A DNA stretch of 64,000 bases from Naumovozyma dairenensis CBS 421. Its lineage: Eukaryota; Ascomycota; Saccharomycetes; Saccharomycetales; Saccharomycetaceae. The position numbers were made by a program, and so were the translations under genes. The stretch covers positions 372,001-436,000 of the forward strand of contig NC_016479.1 in assembly GCF_000227115.2 (NCBI RefSeq). The letters run 5' to 3'. Under the pieces are notes generated by a model. That model was not told the origin of the DNA and did not search any database. It saw only the letters and a list, made by a program, of their open reading frames with translations. Positions 1 to 10,814 of this stretch are shown piece by piece. Every line of letters starts with the position of its first letter. Positions within the stretch are counted from its first letter, which is position 1.

Positions 1-226
1 TGAAATCTTATCGTTGAAGTGAATAGAATAATAGTGGGGGGTATCGTATTTTTTGGAAAAATGGATAGATAAGAAGGAAAAGAGATTAATTTGAAAATGA
101 TGCCACAGAAAATGAAGAGAAAAAAAGAAACTGAAAAAATGGGGAAATCAATGACATTTGGGGTGAAGAATTGAAAAAATAATATCAAAGTGCTAGTATC
201 GATAATGATAAAGACTGATTAATCAA

Positions 227-1411
227 TCATTCATCTTCTTCCCTTGGATCACCAATACCATCTTCATAAATGGCAAATATACCTTCTGCTTCTGGTAAAC
301 ATGGTGAATCTACAACTCTACATATTCTTTGACAACCTCTACCTTTCTTAAATGCAAGTCTAGTTGTTGAAGAATGAGCCATAATGTTACCACCAATAGG
401 TTTCTTTGGATCAGGATTGAAACTCATACCACCATCAACTTGAGCAACAACTTGATTGGTAACAACCACTGCAACACCAAATTGATCAGCCAACCTTTGT
501 AAAGCACGCATAAATTTAGCTAAATGCATTTGTCTTGCACTCAATTCACCACGACCTGAAAAATCAGTTCTATATAAAGCCATCACAGAATCAACAATAA
601 TTAATGAAAATCTAGATTCACTCATCATTTGTGATGCTGCATCTAATAATTTAAGTTGGTGATCTGCATTGTAAGCTCTTGCATAGGCAACATTATTTAG
701 CGCATCATCAGGATCAAGCCCAAACCTTTGAGCAATGGAAACCAATCTAACAGGTCTAAACGTACCCTCAGTATCAATATATAAACATTTACCTTCTCCT
801 CCACCAATATCTAAAGGAATTTGACACGTTACAGCTAAAGTATGACATAATTGAGATTTACCAGTTCTAAATTCACCGAACAATTCAGTGATTGACCCAG
901 TTTCAACACCACCACCAAGTAAAGTGTCAAGATTCTTAGATCCTGTAGTCAAACAAATCATTTCAGATCTTCTCATATGGAAATCTGCAGCTGTGACAAA
1001 CCCCAAGGGAACTAATCTAGCGGCTTCATTTAATAATTTATCAGCTTTTGCTTCTGATATACCTTTAATTTCTAAAAGTGCCTTTCTTGGCGCATAAGCG
1101 ACTGCTTCCACTGTATGAAGACCATTTTCCCTTAGTTTCTTTATATCTGATGTGGTTAAACCATTTACTTGTAATTTTTCAATAGGTACGAATGAAGCTA
1201 GTGCCATATCATCTTCCACGTCTCCCTGTTCTTGTAATTCTTCCTCGTTGCTAACTTCCTGATCATTTGCCTGTTGCTGTTGAGAAGGAGGTTCCTCTTG
1301 CGTAATGTTTAAATTAGCAAGGCTTGCTTGAGATGGATCAGCCGGTGCTGTTGACATTAATGACATATGTGGTTGTTCCTGAGTTAATTGCGATTGTGCT
1401 ACTTGAGACAT
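227..1411 (-). CDS. RAD51: Rad51 DNA strand-exchange recombinase
   Basis: RecA-family ATPase that forms nucleoprotein filaments on single-stranded DNA and drives strand exchange in homologous recombination in the nucleus. The 394-residue protein is close to the 400 residues of S. cerevisiae Rad51. Visible parts, in order: a Q/E-rich disordered N-terminus (1-70), a helix-hairpin-helix DNA-binding domain (about 75-135), the FxxA polymerisation motif in [12 protein letters not shown] (137-148), Walker A GEFRTGKS (179-186, catalytic Lys185), Walker B LIIVDSV (270-276) and the core ending in a conserved acidic tail. The start is the first ATG of the open frame. It is divergent from PUP3, as in S. 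cerevisiae (YER095W/YER094C), but the gap here is much longer. Identification is secure from sequence and synteny. Confidence 0.98.
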   Translation of the reverse strand: MSQVAQSQLTQEQPHMSLMSTAPADPSQASLANLNITQEEPPSQQQQANDQEVSNEEELQEQGDVEDDMALASFVPIEKLQVNGLTTSDIKKLRENGLHTVEAVAYAPRKALLEIKGISEAKADKLLNEAARLVPLGFVTAADFHMRRSEMICLTTGSKNLDTLLGGGVETGSITELFGEFRTGKSQLCHTLAVTCQIPLDIGGGEGKCLYIDTEGTFRPVRLVSIAQRFGLDPDDALNNVAYARAYNADHQLKLLDAASQMMSESRFSLIIVDSVMALYRTDFSGRGELSARQMHLAKFMRALQRLADQFGVAVVVTNQVVAQVDGGMSFNPDPKKPIGGNIMAHSSTTRLAFKKGRGCQRICRVVDSPCLPEAEGIFAIYEDGIGDPREEDE

Positions 1412-2800
1412 TAGTTTAGCTTGACTCCTGAGTATGGGGAATAGATTACAGTAACGCTTGGGAATAAAATAGGTACGTAGATCACTTTAAGATGTTGAAA
1501 GAGATATATCAGTTTTTATCCGCTTGTTTTTATCTTGAATGTAAATCGGATTTTTTTGGCCTTTCAGTGTTAAAGATCAAAGATCACCCACCGATTGGAA
1601 ACCAGACTGATTCGAGAAGGAGTTGTAATAATATTAGACTAGTTTAGGAATTTTAATTATCAGATTTGAAAATTTTCCTTTCGGTATATATTTCGCGTTC
1701 GCGTACCCATAAAAGTAGCTCGTTTTTGTAAACAACGCGAATGGAACACGTTTTCGAAAAGCAAATACAAAGCCAAAACAGCAAGCAGTTCGATTTGTAA
1801 CTAGCGATGATGTTGGGCAATGATCCCAATAGGTGCTTAGCTTCTTTTTTCCCACCTGTACATTTAATTCGAATTAAATATTAAATGCATATTGCATGAC
1901 AGATGTTATTACAAATTTCCACTTTCATGTAACATGTCGTAGGTTGCAGACAGAAGTTTCTCAGAGATCTCCTTGCAAAAGAAAGCCCGTAATCTATGGA
2001 CCTCCCTAGGCATTTGAAGTGAGTTTGTGAATTTGAATTCTTAGTTACATATTGTTAACTTTACGTCGAAGGCTGCGTCTTTGCGATTACAGAACGATAT
2101 AACCTATTTACATGTACGTGATAGCAGTGCTCTTGATGTACGACTTTGAAAATAAAGACTTTTACTGCACTTCAACGCTTGCTTTAGACCGAGATAGTGG
2201 TTAAGAAACGCTATACGTAACGTTAATGCAACTAATTTAAAAATACAAGATGTATTAAAATTAATAATAAAATGTTCATTTTCAGGTTCTCACCATAGTG
2301 AAGATCATATAATCCTTTCCATTATTTGTTGTCGAGAGCTTAATGAATTAATACAAATCAGTTGTCATTTTTGGGGGTTTCGATGGTTGCTGTTATCCAC
2401 CGTAGAAGTTTAACAGCCGACGTATTCAATTAGCCGCTAAGCTTCTCGATGTATGTGTGTGGGTGCACGCCTGTTCTGCGGTGTTTTGACAGCGAGTCGG
2501 AGCAGAAGATCGAATACCTTCCCCATACAAAAACAAAAACAAAAAAAACAAAGAATTCTCGGTGCGGTGAAAAATTCAATGCTATTATTCACCCTTGACT
2601 ATCGCATATCAGATCAGGGACGCGATTGGATTGGTACATAAGCATCCTGTATAACTATGGTTAAAAATACTAACTCAATAATTAGACATTTCTTGAATTG
2701 GTTTCTTCAGGAAGAATACTTAACGTAGAATTGAAATTTATGATCATATAAGGGGGACACGCGATGCCTTTAATCTACTCCGAGGGTATTGTTATTTCCC
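1412..2800. other. Intergenic region left of the PDC relic
   Basis: About 1.4 kb upstream of RAD51. Apart from the CGCG cluster I see no gene. Short open frames here have no recognisable motif. Given the decayed gene just to the right, this stretch may hold further relics too eroded to recognise. Confidence 0.5.
1691..1740. promoter_or_regulatory. CGCG-containing cell-cycle box cluster upstream of RAD51
   Basis: TTTCGCG at 1691-1697 followed directly by TTCGCG, and ACGCGA at 1735-1740, lie 280-330 bp upstream of the RAD51 ATG. They resemble SBF (CGCGAAA) and imperfect MBF (ACGCGT) sites. RAD51 is known to peak in late G1 in S. cerevisiae. This is motif matching only, and none is a perfect MluI box. 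Confidence 0.4.
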
Positions 2801-2804
2801 GTTT

Positions 2805-3391
2805 AAGCTGGGATTAACAAGAAATTGTAATCAATCAAGAGTTCTTAAAGGAAGGTAATATTATTATTGTGGAAGACCTGTAATTCTGGTTTTGGTATTA
2901 ACGAGACTACGTTCTCAAGAATGTCATTGGCTTTATCTCAGGTTTTTTTATGCGGTTACATTCGTTTTGGTACTGATTTTTATTCCTGTGTCGGTGCCAG
3001 TACGCCAGCTAAAGAATTGAATCCAAATAAGTGGGTTCTTCTTTCCACTGTTTATGGTTCTCTACAGTTGACTGTTGAAGAAATTTCCACTATAGTTAGA
3101 TGGAACTTGAGACCATGCTTGTTCATCATGAATAACAATGATCACACTATTGAAAAATTGATACAGGGTTCAACTGCTCAATATAATGAACTTCAATATT
3201 GCGAGCATTTGAAATTATTGGAAACCTTCAGTGTTAATAGGATTATGAAAAATGATGGAATTGCTACCACCTAGGAATGGAACAAACTGGCTAAAAACAA
3301 AGAGCCAACAAGAGTTAAAACTATGGTGGTTATGTTACCGGTTATGGCTGCCCCTCAATATTTAATCAAACAAGGCGAGATTGTCTGCTAA
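2805..3391 (+). pseudogene. Pyruvate decarboxylase C-terminal relic
   Basis: A decayed copy of the last quarter of pyruvate decarboxylase, the thiamine-diphosphate enzyme that converts pyruvate to acetaldehyde. Residue patterns of the family are readable in order: EFLKEGNIIIVED (upstream frame, around 2839-2876), SGFGINETTF (from 2882), GSLQLTVEEIST, LIQGSTAQYNELQ, then after a stop EWNKLAKNKEP and VVMLPVMAAPQYLIKQ. It is broken by a frameshift near 2866-2875, an in-frame TAG at 3272-3274 and loss of the N-terminal three quarters. The catalytic GDGS motif of the ThDP-binding region has become VYGS. S. cerevisiae has no PDC gene between RAD51 and PUP3, so this is an inserted or lineage-specific copy that has died. 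Confidence 0.85.
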
Positions 3392-4191
3392 AATTAAGTC
3401 CAAGAATTACTTATGATGAAAATTTATGACGTTTATGTAATCATGGTTGATTCCCCTCTATCTAACCCAAGAATTATACGTGAATCTATAGAATATATCT
3501 ATAGAAACTATCGAATTTTGACCTAATATATAATATATTCCAGCCAGTACGCCGTTACCCAATCACTGTTTACTAGTTTGACTAGAGTTTACATGGTTTA
3601 CTATGTATAGGGTTCTAGTTTGGGGGGGAAGAGCTTCGGCAAATGGGCAAAGTGAATATGGAAGAATCTCTTTTGTCTCAAGAACGAGATTTAACCAAGA
3701 CAAACGTCTAAAGGACAACAGTAAATAAAGAAAAATGAACGGGTCAGATGATATTGAATGGTCAATTGGTGTTAAAAACGTCAACTTATCATCCATTAGT
3801 ATACAAACTGTATAATTGTGTTTCTAAACTAGCATCTTGTTAAACTTCCATAGTATTCAATTATCTCTTGTAGATTCTGACGCGCCGTCTGTGACTGAAA
3901 ATATCACTAGCTACGTCATAATTGGGATTTCGAAAAAGAAGGGAAGGTTTAAACTTAAGCCTGAAATTAAAATTGAGATTGAAGGTGGCAAAATGTTAAA
4001 GGTAGCCTAATATTTAATAGACCTTGCCGACATTGAACAATAAGGAGCTAACCATTCATATCTTTATTGATTTTATCTTGGAAACTAATCAAAGGAATTT
4101 ATCTTTACAAGAAATAGACTTGTGAGAAGAACTGGCTTGAAGTGAACAATTCAATAGCGGGAAAAATACATATACATATACAAAACAAATC
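3392..4191. other. Upstream region of PUP3
   Basis: No intact gene. An open stretch of about 60 codons (around 3830-4008, plus strand) ends just after the PACE site and matches nothing I know. It could be another relic or chance. Confidence 0.5.
3984..3992 (+). promoter_or_regulatory. PACE element, Rpn4-binding site for PUP3
   Basis: GGTGGCAAA is a perfect match to the 9-bp proteasome-associated control element bound by the transcription factor Rpn4 in S. cerevisiae. It lies 200 bp upstream of the PUP3 ATG, a typical distance for proteasome genes. Confidence 0.85.
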
Positions 4192-4809
4192 ATGTCTGAT
4201 CCAAGTTCTATTAATGGTGGTATCGTAGTAGCAATGGCTGGGAAAGATTGTGTTGCTATTGCCTGTGATTTAAGATTAGGTAGTCAATCATTAGGTGTGT
4301 CCAATAATTTCGAAAAAATATTCCATTATGGTCATGTATTCTTGGGAATTACAGGGTTGGCTACAGATGTAACGACGTTAAGTGAGACTTTCCGTTATAA
4401 GTCCAACCTTTATGAATTGAAAGAAGATAGAGCCATTGAACCTGAGACGTTTACTCAATTGGTATCGAGTACATTATATGAAAAAAGATTTGGTCCATAT
4501 TTTGTAGGACCCGTAGTGGCAGGGATTAACTCTAAATCAGGTAAACCATTTATTGCAGGGTTCGATTTAATTGGTTGTATTGATGAAGCTAAGGATTTTA
4601 TCGTAAGCGGTACAGCATCTGATCAATTATTTGGTATGTGTGAATCCTTATATGAACCGAATTTGGAATCTGAAGATTTATTTGAAACTATCAGTCAAGC
4701 TCTATTGAATGCAGCAGATCGTGATGCCTTATCAGGTTGGGGTGCAGTCGTTTATATAATTAAGAAGGATAAAGTTATAAAGAGACATCTAAAGATGAGA
4801 CAAGATTAA
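4192..4809 (+). CDS. PUP3: 20S proteasome subunit beta-3
   Basis: Non-catalytic beta-3 subunit of the 20S proteasome core. The 205-residue length equals that of S. cerevisiae Pup3. The Ntn-hydrolase fold is recognisable from GGIVVAMAGKDCVAIACDLRLG (9-30) onward, with a mature-type N-terminus that lacks the processing Gly-Thr of the active subunits. The C-terminal part SGWGAVVYIIKKDKV is typical of beta-3. A perfect Rpn4 site lies 200 bp upstream, giving independent support for proteasome regulation. It is followed on the same strand by AIM11 and TSC11, the order found around YER094C-YER093C. Confidence 0.98.
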   Translation: MSDPSSINGGIVVAMAGKDCVAIACDLRLGSQSLGVSNNFEKIFHYGHVFLGITGLATDVTTLSETFRYKSNLYELKEDRAIEPETFTQLVSSTLYEKRFGPYFVGPVVAGINSKSGKPFIAGFDLIGCIDEAKDFIVSGTASDQLFGMCESLYEPNLESEDLFETISQALLNAADRDALSGWGAVVYIIKKDKVIKRHLKMRQD

Positions 4810-5161
4810 ACGGAGAAAACTTCCCATAATCTCGGAAAATCAATCAATAAACCTTATTATATATATAAATCAATCATACTTAATATCACTACATCCATCA
4901 TTAAAAGAAGAAAAACAATTTCAAAAACAAACGTACTACCTAATGCGGTACATTTCATGTTTGTATGTATTAAATTCCATGAATTTGGTGCTTTTTTATA
5001 CCGGAAGGCCTTAGAATTTTCTATATGTACAGCGCTAATGAATAATTTAATGTATATAGATTAAACACTAAAATGAGTAAAGACGTCACGACAGCCTTCA
5101 ATTTTAAACAAGAACTAACCACCTAAAAAGATAGCATATATCGTTAGAATACCGTTACAAA
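4810..5161. other. PUP3-AIM11 intergenic
   Basis: About 350 bp of AT-rich sequence with T/A-rich tracts, presumably the PUP3 3' end and AIM11 promoter. No further gene is visible. Confidence 0.6.
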
Positions 5162-5656
5162 ATGGAAAGCGATAATTTAAATGATTATTCAGAAAGAAGG
5201 AAACAACAGGCCTCCAGATTTGCTGGTGCAACTATCTTGACAATGATTGCTTCCAGAATGACTTATGGAAGTATACGAGCAAGGAAAGGTATGTAATGCC
5301 GTCAATCAGATAGTTATTTTCAATGGATTCATGTACGTAATATACTAACGGTTTTACATCAATGTACAGTTCGACCACAAGCTTTCCAACCTAATGATAT
5401 GAAAATATTGACAGCTGCAAGGGGAGAAGCAATAAGTGCATTAGCATTAAGTACCGGGCTAACGATCGGCGTTTTTTCTATGACAATATTTGGAATAGGA
5501 TGGATCTACAATATTTCTAATCTCCATGAATTTGCTTATGGTATTAAGAAGTGGTTTGGTACTGATACAGATGATCAAAATTTGGAATCGATGGATAAAG
5601 AGACAGAGGAGGTTACTCAACAGTTGAGCGATTTTTTTAGTAGAGAAAATAAATGA
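5162..5656 (+). CDS. AIM11: Aim11 mitochondrial membrane protein (two exons)
   Basis: Small protein of unknown molecular function, linked to mitochondrial inheritance in S. cerevisiae (YER093C-A). Exon 1 is 5162-5288 and exon 2 is 5370-5656. Joining them gives 414 nt, 137 residues and an unbroken frame. Exon 2 alone looks like an 85-residue frame without a proper N-terminus, and exon 1 restores one beginning MESDNLNDYSERRKQQ. Two hydrophobic segments (about residues 20-33 and 66-85) fit a membrane protein with two spans. The intron and its position near the 5' end agree with the intron-containing S. cerevisiae gene. It lies between PUP3 and TSC11 as expected. The unspliced message would read into a premature stop. 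Confidence 0.9.
5289..5369 (+). other. Spliceosomal intron of AIM11
   Basis: 81-nt intron with 5' splice site GTATGT (5289-5294), a perfect branch site TACTAAC (5343-5349) and 3' splice site TACAG ending at 5369. The branch-to-acceptor distance is about 20 nt. Removal splits a Val codon and joins the frames exactly. Confidence 0.93.
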
Positions 5657-6036
5657 AGACATTGAAATATATAATACTGTGAACATTCTTTAAAAACATG
5701 TATAAATTTAATCGCAAATATAATATATTCTTACGTATTTGTAGAAGCCTGACCATAACTAATACAAGTACCTTTAGTTCAAATTTTCTGCACAAGATAA
5801 TAAGAGCGCCGCCATATAGAAGTTTCGAAACATCTTGTAAGGACATGATTTCTCAAGAAGAGTGATCCGAATAAATAAAGGAAAGTATAAAACACCCTCC
5901 TTTGAAACATTTGCAGTTCACGTTCAACGGAAGATTTTCAATTCAGAAAGTTGATGCTTATAAGTGGGGAGCCTTTTCTGGTTTGTTAAATTTTAAATCC
6001 CACATTGTCAAACAAAGAGATATTAAACATATCTGA
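5657..6036. other. AIM11-TSC11 intergenic
   Basis: 380 bp, AT-rich, presumably the TSC11 promoter. I see no gene or clear regulatory motif. Confidence 0.5.
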
Positions 6037-9000
6037 ATGAATATATCAAATGATACAAGCAGTCCAGGATCAGCCTTATCCTCCTCAGCTTCAAAATTAA
6101 CGAAGACTCCATCATATTCAAATAGTGTTGATTGTGGCAGTGCCAAAAAACCACCACGTAATTTGGTTCTTTCCACTTCTTTTGTCTCAACGAAAAGACT
6201 TGCCAATGACATTGACCCATCTCCTACCAGCCCGTTACAATCAAGGCAGTTGAGAAGCAGGACTTTGAAGACATTATTATCCGTTAAGGCTGAAATTAAT
6301 CAATTACAACAAGAATTATCGCAAGCATATAGGAGAAAAGACGATGCAGAAAGAGCGAGAGATGCTACAGCATCGGATATATTCACAGGTGAATATTCCA
6401 CTGACCATCTTCAGAAACATTCAATGAGAATTAAGAAAAATACTCAGATAAGAGAATTGGATACTACCATTAAAAGACTTGACAAACAAATAAGTGATCT
6501 AAAACGGCATTACGAAGAGATAAAAGAAGCTAATGAAATAAGAAGCCCGTCTGATGGTGACGAAAGCATTAGTGTAAAACAAGTATCAAGTGAGACTCCC
6601 CGAGGGAGTCTGAGTAGAAGCAGGAGTAAATCGTCTGATACTGGAAGTAAAACAATCGATGAAGAGTCTATAAACGAATTATCGCAAGCCGGTAGTTCAG
6701 TAATAAGCGAACCATATCGGATCATGACTGATTCTGGAGATGAACGAATACCCACATCAATTGTTCCAAATGATAGTTCAGAAACTAAAGAAACTGCCAC
6801 TTGGCTTGTTAGTGACTTTATGCAAAGTTTACAAGAGACTAACATATCAGCTGACTTTTTAGTTGAAAAATCCAATGGGCTCATTGATTTGTTAAAAAAG
6901 CATCCACAAATAAGGCAAGATCTTGTATTATCCTCTTTTCTGACTACACTACAAGATTTACTATTAAATGAAAACCAATTAATTGCGTCACTAGCATATC
7001 GAATATGTAGATATTTGATTAATGGTAAAGATTTCATTAAAAGTTTAATAAAACTCCGAATTACTTCTTTTCTCATTATTTCATTAGCAAAGGAGAACTC
7101 TTACCAAATAGAACGAGAACAAGCGTTAAAATTAATACGATCATTTATTGAATATAATACAGGATTAACAAAGGGGCTCGTACAAGCCCTCATCAGTTGT
7201 GTAGAAAGACAGGATGATCCATTAAGAATAATTGCACTGGAGACATTATTGGAATTATGCTTTGTGAATCCATCTTTGATAAGAGATTGTCATGGAATGC
7301 GTGTTCTTGTGGGCTTGCTTCAAGATTATTCATCGTTCTCATTAGCATCGATCGTTCTTGATTCCATATTGCAACTTACGTCTACTCACAAAACAAGAAA
7401 ATATCTTCTTGAAGATTTTAATATATCAGTACTGAACACGGCATTTTCAGATACAAACACAAAATTATCTTTAAATGTTGAGAAAATGCAAAATTCATGT
7501 CTTCTCATTTCTCGAGTTCTTAAGAATGATAATGGATTCATGCTTTATTCAATGAATAATTTCAAACCAATAAAAGAATTATTATCATTTATTCAAGTTC
7601 CAATATGTGCTCAGTATATTATAGATGTCTTACTAGATGCATTGCGAATAAAACCGTTACCTTATAGATCCAAAATAAAGAGCTCTAAACTTATACCTTC
7701 ACAATTTGCTAAGGAATGCTTACCAATAAATCAACATATTGCACTTTTAATAATGATACTAGACAATAGTAATTTCCCCGGATATATGACAGATCTAATT
7801 CATTCTGTAGACAAATGTGATATCAATCCATCATTATTGGTCAAATGTAGATATTTATTGACTGAATATTTCAACTTAAAGATGAACCTCGTTGATATAA
7901 GAATGACTTCAATTTCTAAACCAATCCCCAAGGATAAATTTGTTTTATTTCAAGAAACTTTTGAATTCAATAGAATAACATCTCAAATGAACAAAAATAG
8001 GAATACGTTAGGTCTATCATGCATAAATTATGAAACAAACATGAAAAATTTCTCTCATCATATCAAGGAAAATACATTAGTTCATGAGATTGATGAATTA
8101 AGATTTAGGAAAATGGTTTATGATTCCAAAGTCTTACAAACCAAAGATTTTACACTTTGGAATTGGAATACTATACAAGAATTACTTGAAGGTCCATTAA
8201 TGAATACGAAACAATTAGAAGAGTTAGCTAAATCCACGAAGTTTATTAGAAGATTGTTAGTGTTTTATCGACCAATGAGGTTGAGGTTTTCCAATGTTGA
8301 TAAAGGAACAAGGTTGGCACAAAAATATATTCATGTTGGATGTAAATTTTTCAAAATGTTAACGACAAATCCAGAAGGTGTAAAAATATTAAAAGATGAT
8401 AGTAAAATAATTCCTCAGGTAGCTTCTTCGTTATTTAAAGCTATGGAGGGGAACACAGTGGGGAATATTTTCAATGAAAATGCGTTGAAGACTAAAATTG
8501 TTCAAGGTTATTTCAAGTTTATTGGTGTGTTAACGCAATCTGTTCAAGGTGTTAAGATACTAAGCCGTTGGAATTTTTTCACTGTTATTTATAAAATGTT
8601 TGATTTTGACTCTAAGATTGGGACAAAATTTCTGTTATTAATTTTACCGGAATTAGATTTACATCATTCTTCTCACTGTTGCACTATTATAGGGAAGGCT
8701 TTAGTTGTTTCCAATGAAAAAGTCAGAATGAAGGCTACTCGACATATTGGAGAACGATTAAAAGAACTATTGAAATCGAAAACTTTTGATAATATTTCAG
8801 AAGAACATGAAAAATTAAGACAATTTAAGATGGAAATGTTAACACGACAACTATATGATTTAAGCCCAAATGTAGTTGCCATTGCTGATGAGGCATTATA
8901 TGAATGTATCGTTGATAGTGACAAATCCAAAGAATTTAGTATTTCATTTAAGACTTTTTTGAATCAAATGGTTTTCATTAGATCACCAATTTTATTTGAA

Positions 9001-10131
9001 TTATTAAGTAAACCGTATGGGTTCCAGTTGTTGAATGAAATCAATTTTGTTTATAGTGAAAGAGAATCATGGTTATCACAAAAGAATAAAGAATACGTTT
9101 CCATTGTGGAAAATTTCTTAGCAAAGAAACAAAATTCATTCAGACAAACTGGTCATTCCCATCAAAATGATCGTTTACCTTTACATTTCTATGGGAGTTT
9201 ATCCAAGACTGAAGATGGTATTACACTTCTAAGTCGAACAGGTGATTTGGTACGATTTATGAATGTTATTAAAAGATATGTCACTAATTTTATGGAAGAT
9301 GAAACTCTAGATGAAATCTTGGAGGTGAAGGAATCATTATGGTGTTGTGGATTCATTGGTTCTACTGAATTAGGTATTGGTCTGTTGGATAATTATTCGT
9401 TGGTAGAGAATATCGTTCAAATTTCATACCATGCTAGTGTTACAAGTGTTAAATTTACTGCTTTTTATGTGTTAGGGTTAATAAGTAAGACGAAGGAAGG
9501 ATGTGAAATATTGGATGAGTTAGGTTGGAATTGTTGTCTCGATGTTAAAGGTGAGCCTGTTGGTATTACTTTACCTACAAAATTGGATAAATTCTTATCA
9601 TATAAAGAGAAAGAATGGTCCATGGAACATGAATATAAGACAGAAATGATTGAAATTGGCCTTGACGATGGCGATTTAGTTAATAAGGTTAGTCCAATTG
9701 AATTCAATTTAGATCATTTATTAACAGAACAGAATTTGATAGAGAATACACTTAATGATGATGAGAATGATCCATCGGAGCAAATACGTAAAATGAAGGA
9801 ATCCATTGAAAATAAACAAGTATCTGAATCATGTAACTCCAATGTAAAAGATGATGAAGCAACTATCATTGAAAAAGTTGTCACAACGGTTAGTCAATTG
9901 GGTAATCATATTCTTTCTAGTAATGCCATTAATGAAATAACTCAGATGAATAATCGTTACGGTCCCAAATTATTTGAAAATGAAAAGATATTCACTAAAG
10001 TCATGGAGATGATGGAGAAGTTTAGATTTAAACCTCATGTTCGAAAATTTTTATGTGATTTATTTATTAATAAGAAGACGCTAGAAAGTATTATTCTGTC
10101 TGCCAGGAAGGAAGAGAAAATAAGGAAGTAA
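6037..10131 (+). CDS. TSC11: TORC2 subunit Tsc11/Avo3 (Rictor orthologue)
   Basis: Large scaffold subunit of TOR complex 2, which acts at the plasma membrane in actin organisation and sphingolipid control. It is 1364 residues against about 1430 in S. cerevisiae (YER093C). An S/T-rich N-terminus is followed by an HR1-like coiled coil (about 75-170, heptads such as INQLQQELSQAYRRKDDAERARD), a linker rich in Ser, then a long helical armadillo-like Rictor region (about 250-1180) and a charged C-terminal tail. The start is the first ATG of the open frame, and a stop lies just upstream. IES5 converges on it with only 69 bp between the stop codons. Identification rests on length, domain layout and exact synteny. 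Confidence 0.95.
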   Translation: MNISNDTSSPGSALSSSASKLTKTPSYSNSVDCGSAKKPPRNLVLSTSFVSTKRLANDIDPSPTSPLQSRQLRSRTLKTLLSVKAEINQLQQELSQAYRRKDDAERARDATASDIFTGEYSTDHLQKHSMRIKKNTQIRELDTTIKRLDKQISDLKRHYEEIKEANEIRSPSDGDESISVKQVSSETPRGSLSRSRSKSSDTGSKTIDEESINELSQAGSSVISEPYRIMTDSGDERIPTSIVPNDSSETKETATWLVSDFMQSLQETNISADFLVEKSNGLIDLLKKHPQIRQDLVLSSFLTTLQDLLLNENQLIASLAYRICRYLINGKDFIKSLIKLRITSFLIISLAKENSYQIEREQALKLIRSFIEYNTGLTKGLVQALISCVERQDDPLRIIALETLLELCFVNPSLIRDCHGMRVLVGLLQDYSSFSLASIVLDSILQLTSTHKTRKYLLEDFNISVLNTAFSDTNTKLSLNVEKMQNSCLLISRVLKNDNGFMLYSMNNFKPIKELLSFIQVPICAQYIIDVLLDALRIKPLPYRSKIKSSKLIPSQFAKECLPINQHIALLIMILDNSNFPGYMTDLIHSVDKCDINPSLLVKCRYLLTEYFNLKMNLVDIRMTSISKPIPKDKFVLFQETFEFNRITSQMNKNRNTLGLSCINYETNMKNFSHHIKENTLVHEIDELRFRKMVYDSKVLQTKDFTLWNWNTIQELLEGPLMNTKQLEELAKSTKFIRRLLVFYRPMRLRFSNVDKGTRLAQKYIHVGCKFFKMLTTNPEGVKILKDDSKIIPQVASSLFKAMEGNTVGNIFNENALKTKIVQGYFKFIGVLTQSVQGVKILSRWNFFTVIYKMFDFDSKIGTKFLLLILPELDLHHSSHCCTIIGKALVVSNEKVRMKATRHIGERLKELLKSKTFDNISEEHEKLRQFKMEMLTRQLYDLSPNVVAIADEALYECIVDSDKSKEFSISFKTFLNQMVFIRSPILFELLSKPYGFQLLNEINFVYSERESWLSQKNKEYVSIVENFLAKKQNSFRQTGHSHQNDRLPLHFYGSLSKTEDGITLLSRTGDLVRFMNVIKRYVTNFMEDETLDEILEVKESLWCCGFIGSTELGIGLLDNYSLVENIVQISYHASVTSVKFTAFYVLGLISKTKEGCEILDELGWNCCLDVKGEPVGITLPTKLDKFLSYKEKEWSMEHEYKTEMIEIGLDDGDLVNKVSPIEFNLDHLLTEQNLIENTLNDDENDPSEQIRKMKESIENKQVSESCNSNVKDDEATIIEKVVTTVSQLGNHILSSNAINEITQMNNRYGPKLFENEKIFTKVMEMMEKFRFKPHVRKFLCDLFINKKTLESIILSARKEEKIRK

Positions 10132-10200
10132 TAATAAAAAGTTACGAAAAATGTATCCGCGCATATATAAATATATATATTCATGCATTAGTACATTTAT

Positions 10201-10575
10201 TCATTCTAGTATATCTTTATATAATAAGGGAGAGTCTTTATATAATTTATATGAATCGATCAATTCATTTGGTAGTTCAAAATTTTCATTACCATTAGTA
10301 TTTTGAATCACTCTTGTAATTTGTCGATTATACCATTCCAATTTGGGCACTTTCTGTAAAGCACCTACAGATATGAGTCTAGGTTCAGCGGTGTCATGAT
10401 TTCGCTGTTGTTCAAAATATTCAGGGTCTAGTTCTTTGAGTACGGCAACCACACTATTAATTTTCCTGAGAAGCGTTGTATACTCTTTCTTCAATGCAGC
10501 GTCTTGTTTCACGAACTCATCATTTTTGACTACTAATTTATGAAGCTCTTTCTCTAAGATGGGATCCTGGCTCAT
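10201..10575 (-). CDS. IES5: INO80 complex subunit Ies5
   Basis: Small non-conserved subunit of the INO80 chromatin-remodelling complex, nuclear. 124 residues against 125 in S. cerevisiae (YER092W). The N-terminal two thirds is a charged amphipathic helix (EKELHKLVVKNDEFVKQDAALKKEY) likely to form a coiled coil. The C-terminal third holds the RLISVGALQKVPKLEWYN segment. No enzymatic motif. It is divergent from MET6 and convergent with TSC11, as in S. cerevisiae. Assignment relies on synteny, length and coiled-coil character more than on strong motifs. Confidence 0.88.
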   Translation of the reverse strand: MSQDPILEKELHKLVVKNDEFVKQDAALKKEYTTLLRKINSVVAVLKELDPEYFEQQRNHDTAEPRLISVGALQKVPKLEWYNRQITRVIQNTNGNENFELPNELIDSYKLYKDSPLLYKDILE

Positions 10576-10814
10576 CGAGTCTCTCGCTGTTGATTATAAT
10601 TATATTCTAGTGTTCTTCAATGGCCATTTGGGATGAGTTATACCAGCTACGGATAAAGTTTCATTGATCAACCATAATAACCAAGATTATCGATATAGTT
10701 TAAAGTGGATGAATATACCTATTTCATCCGATGGACTATCCGTATTTAAATTTGAGGGTATATAAAAATAGACTACCCATGAGTTGGTTACGGCTACAAA
10801 GGTTTTTATTTCAG

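Noticed and set aside
3830..4008. About 60 open codons between the PDC relic and PUP3
   Set aside because: No ATG start at its beginning and no recognisable family. It may be a relic, but I cannot support it.
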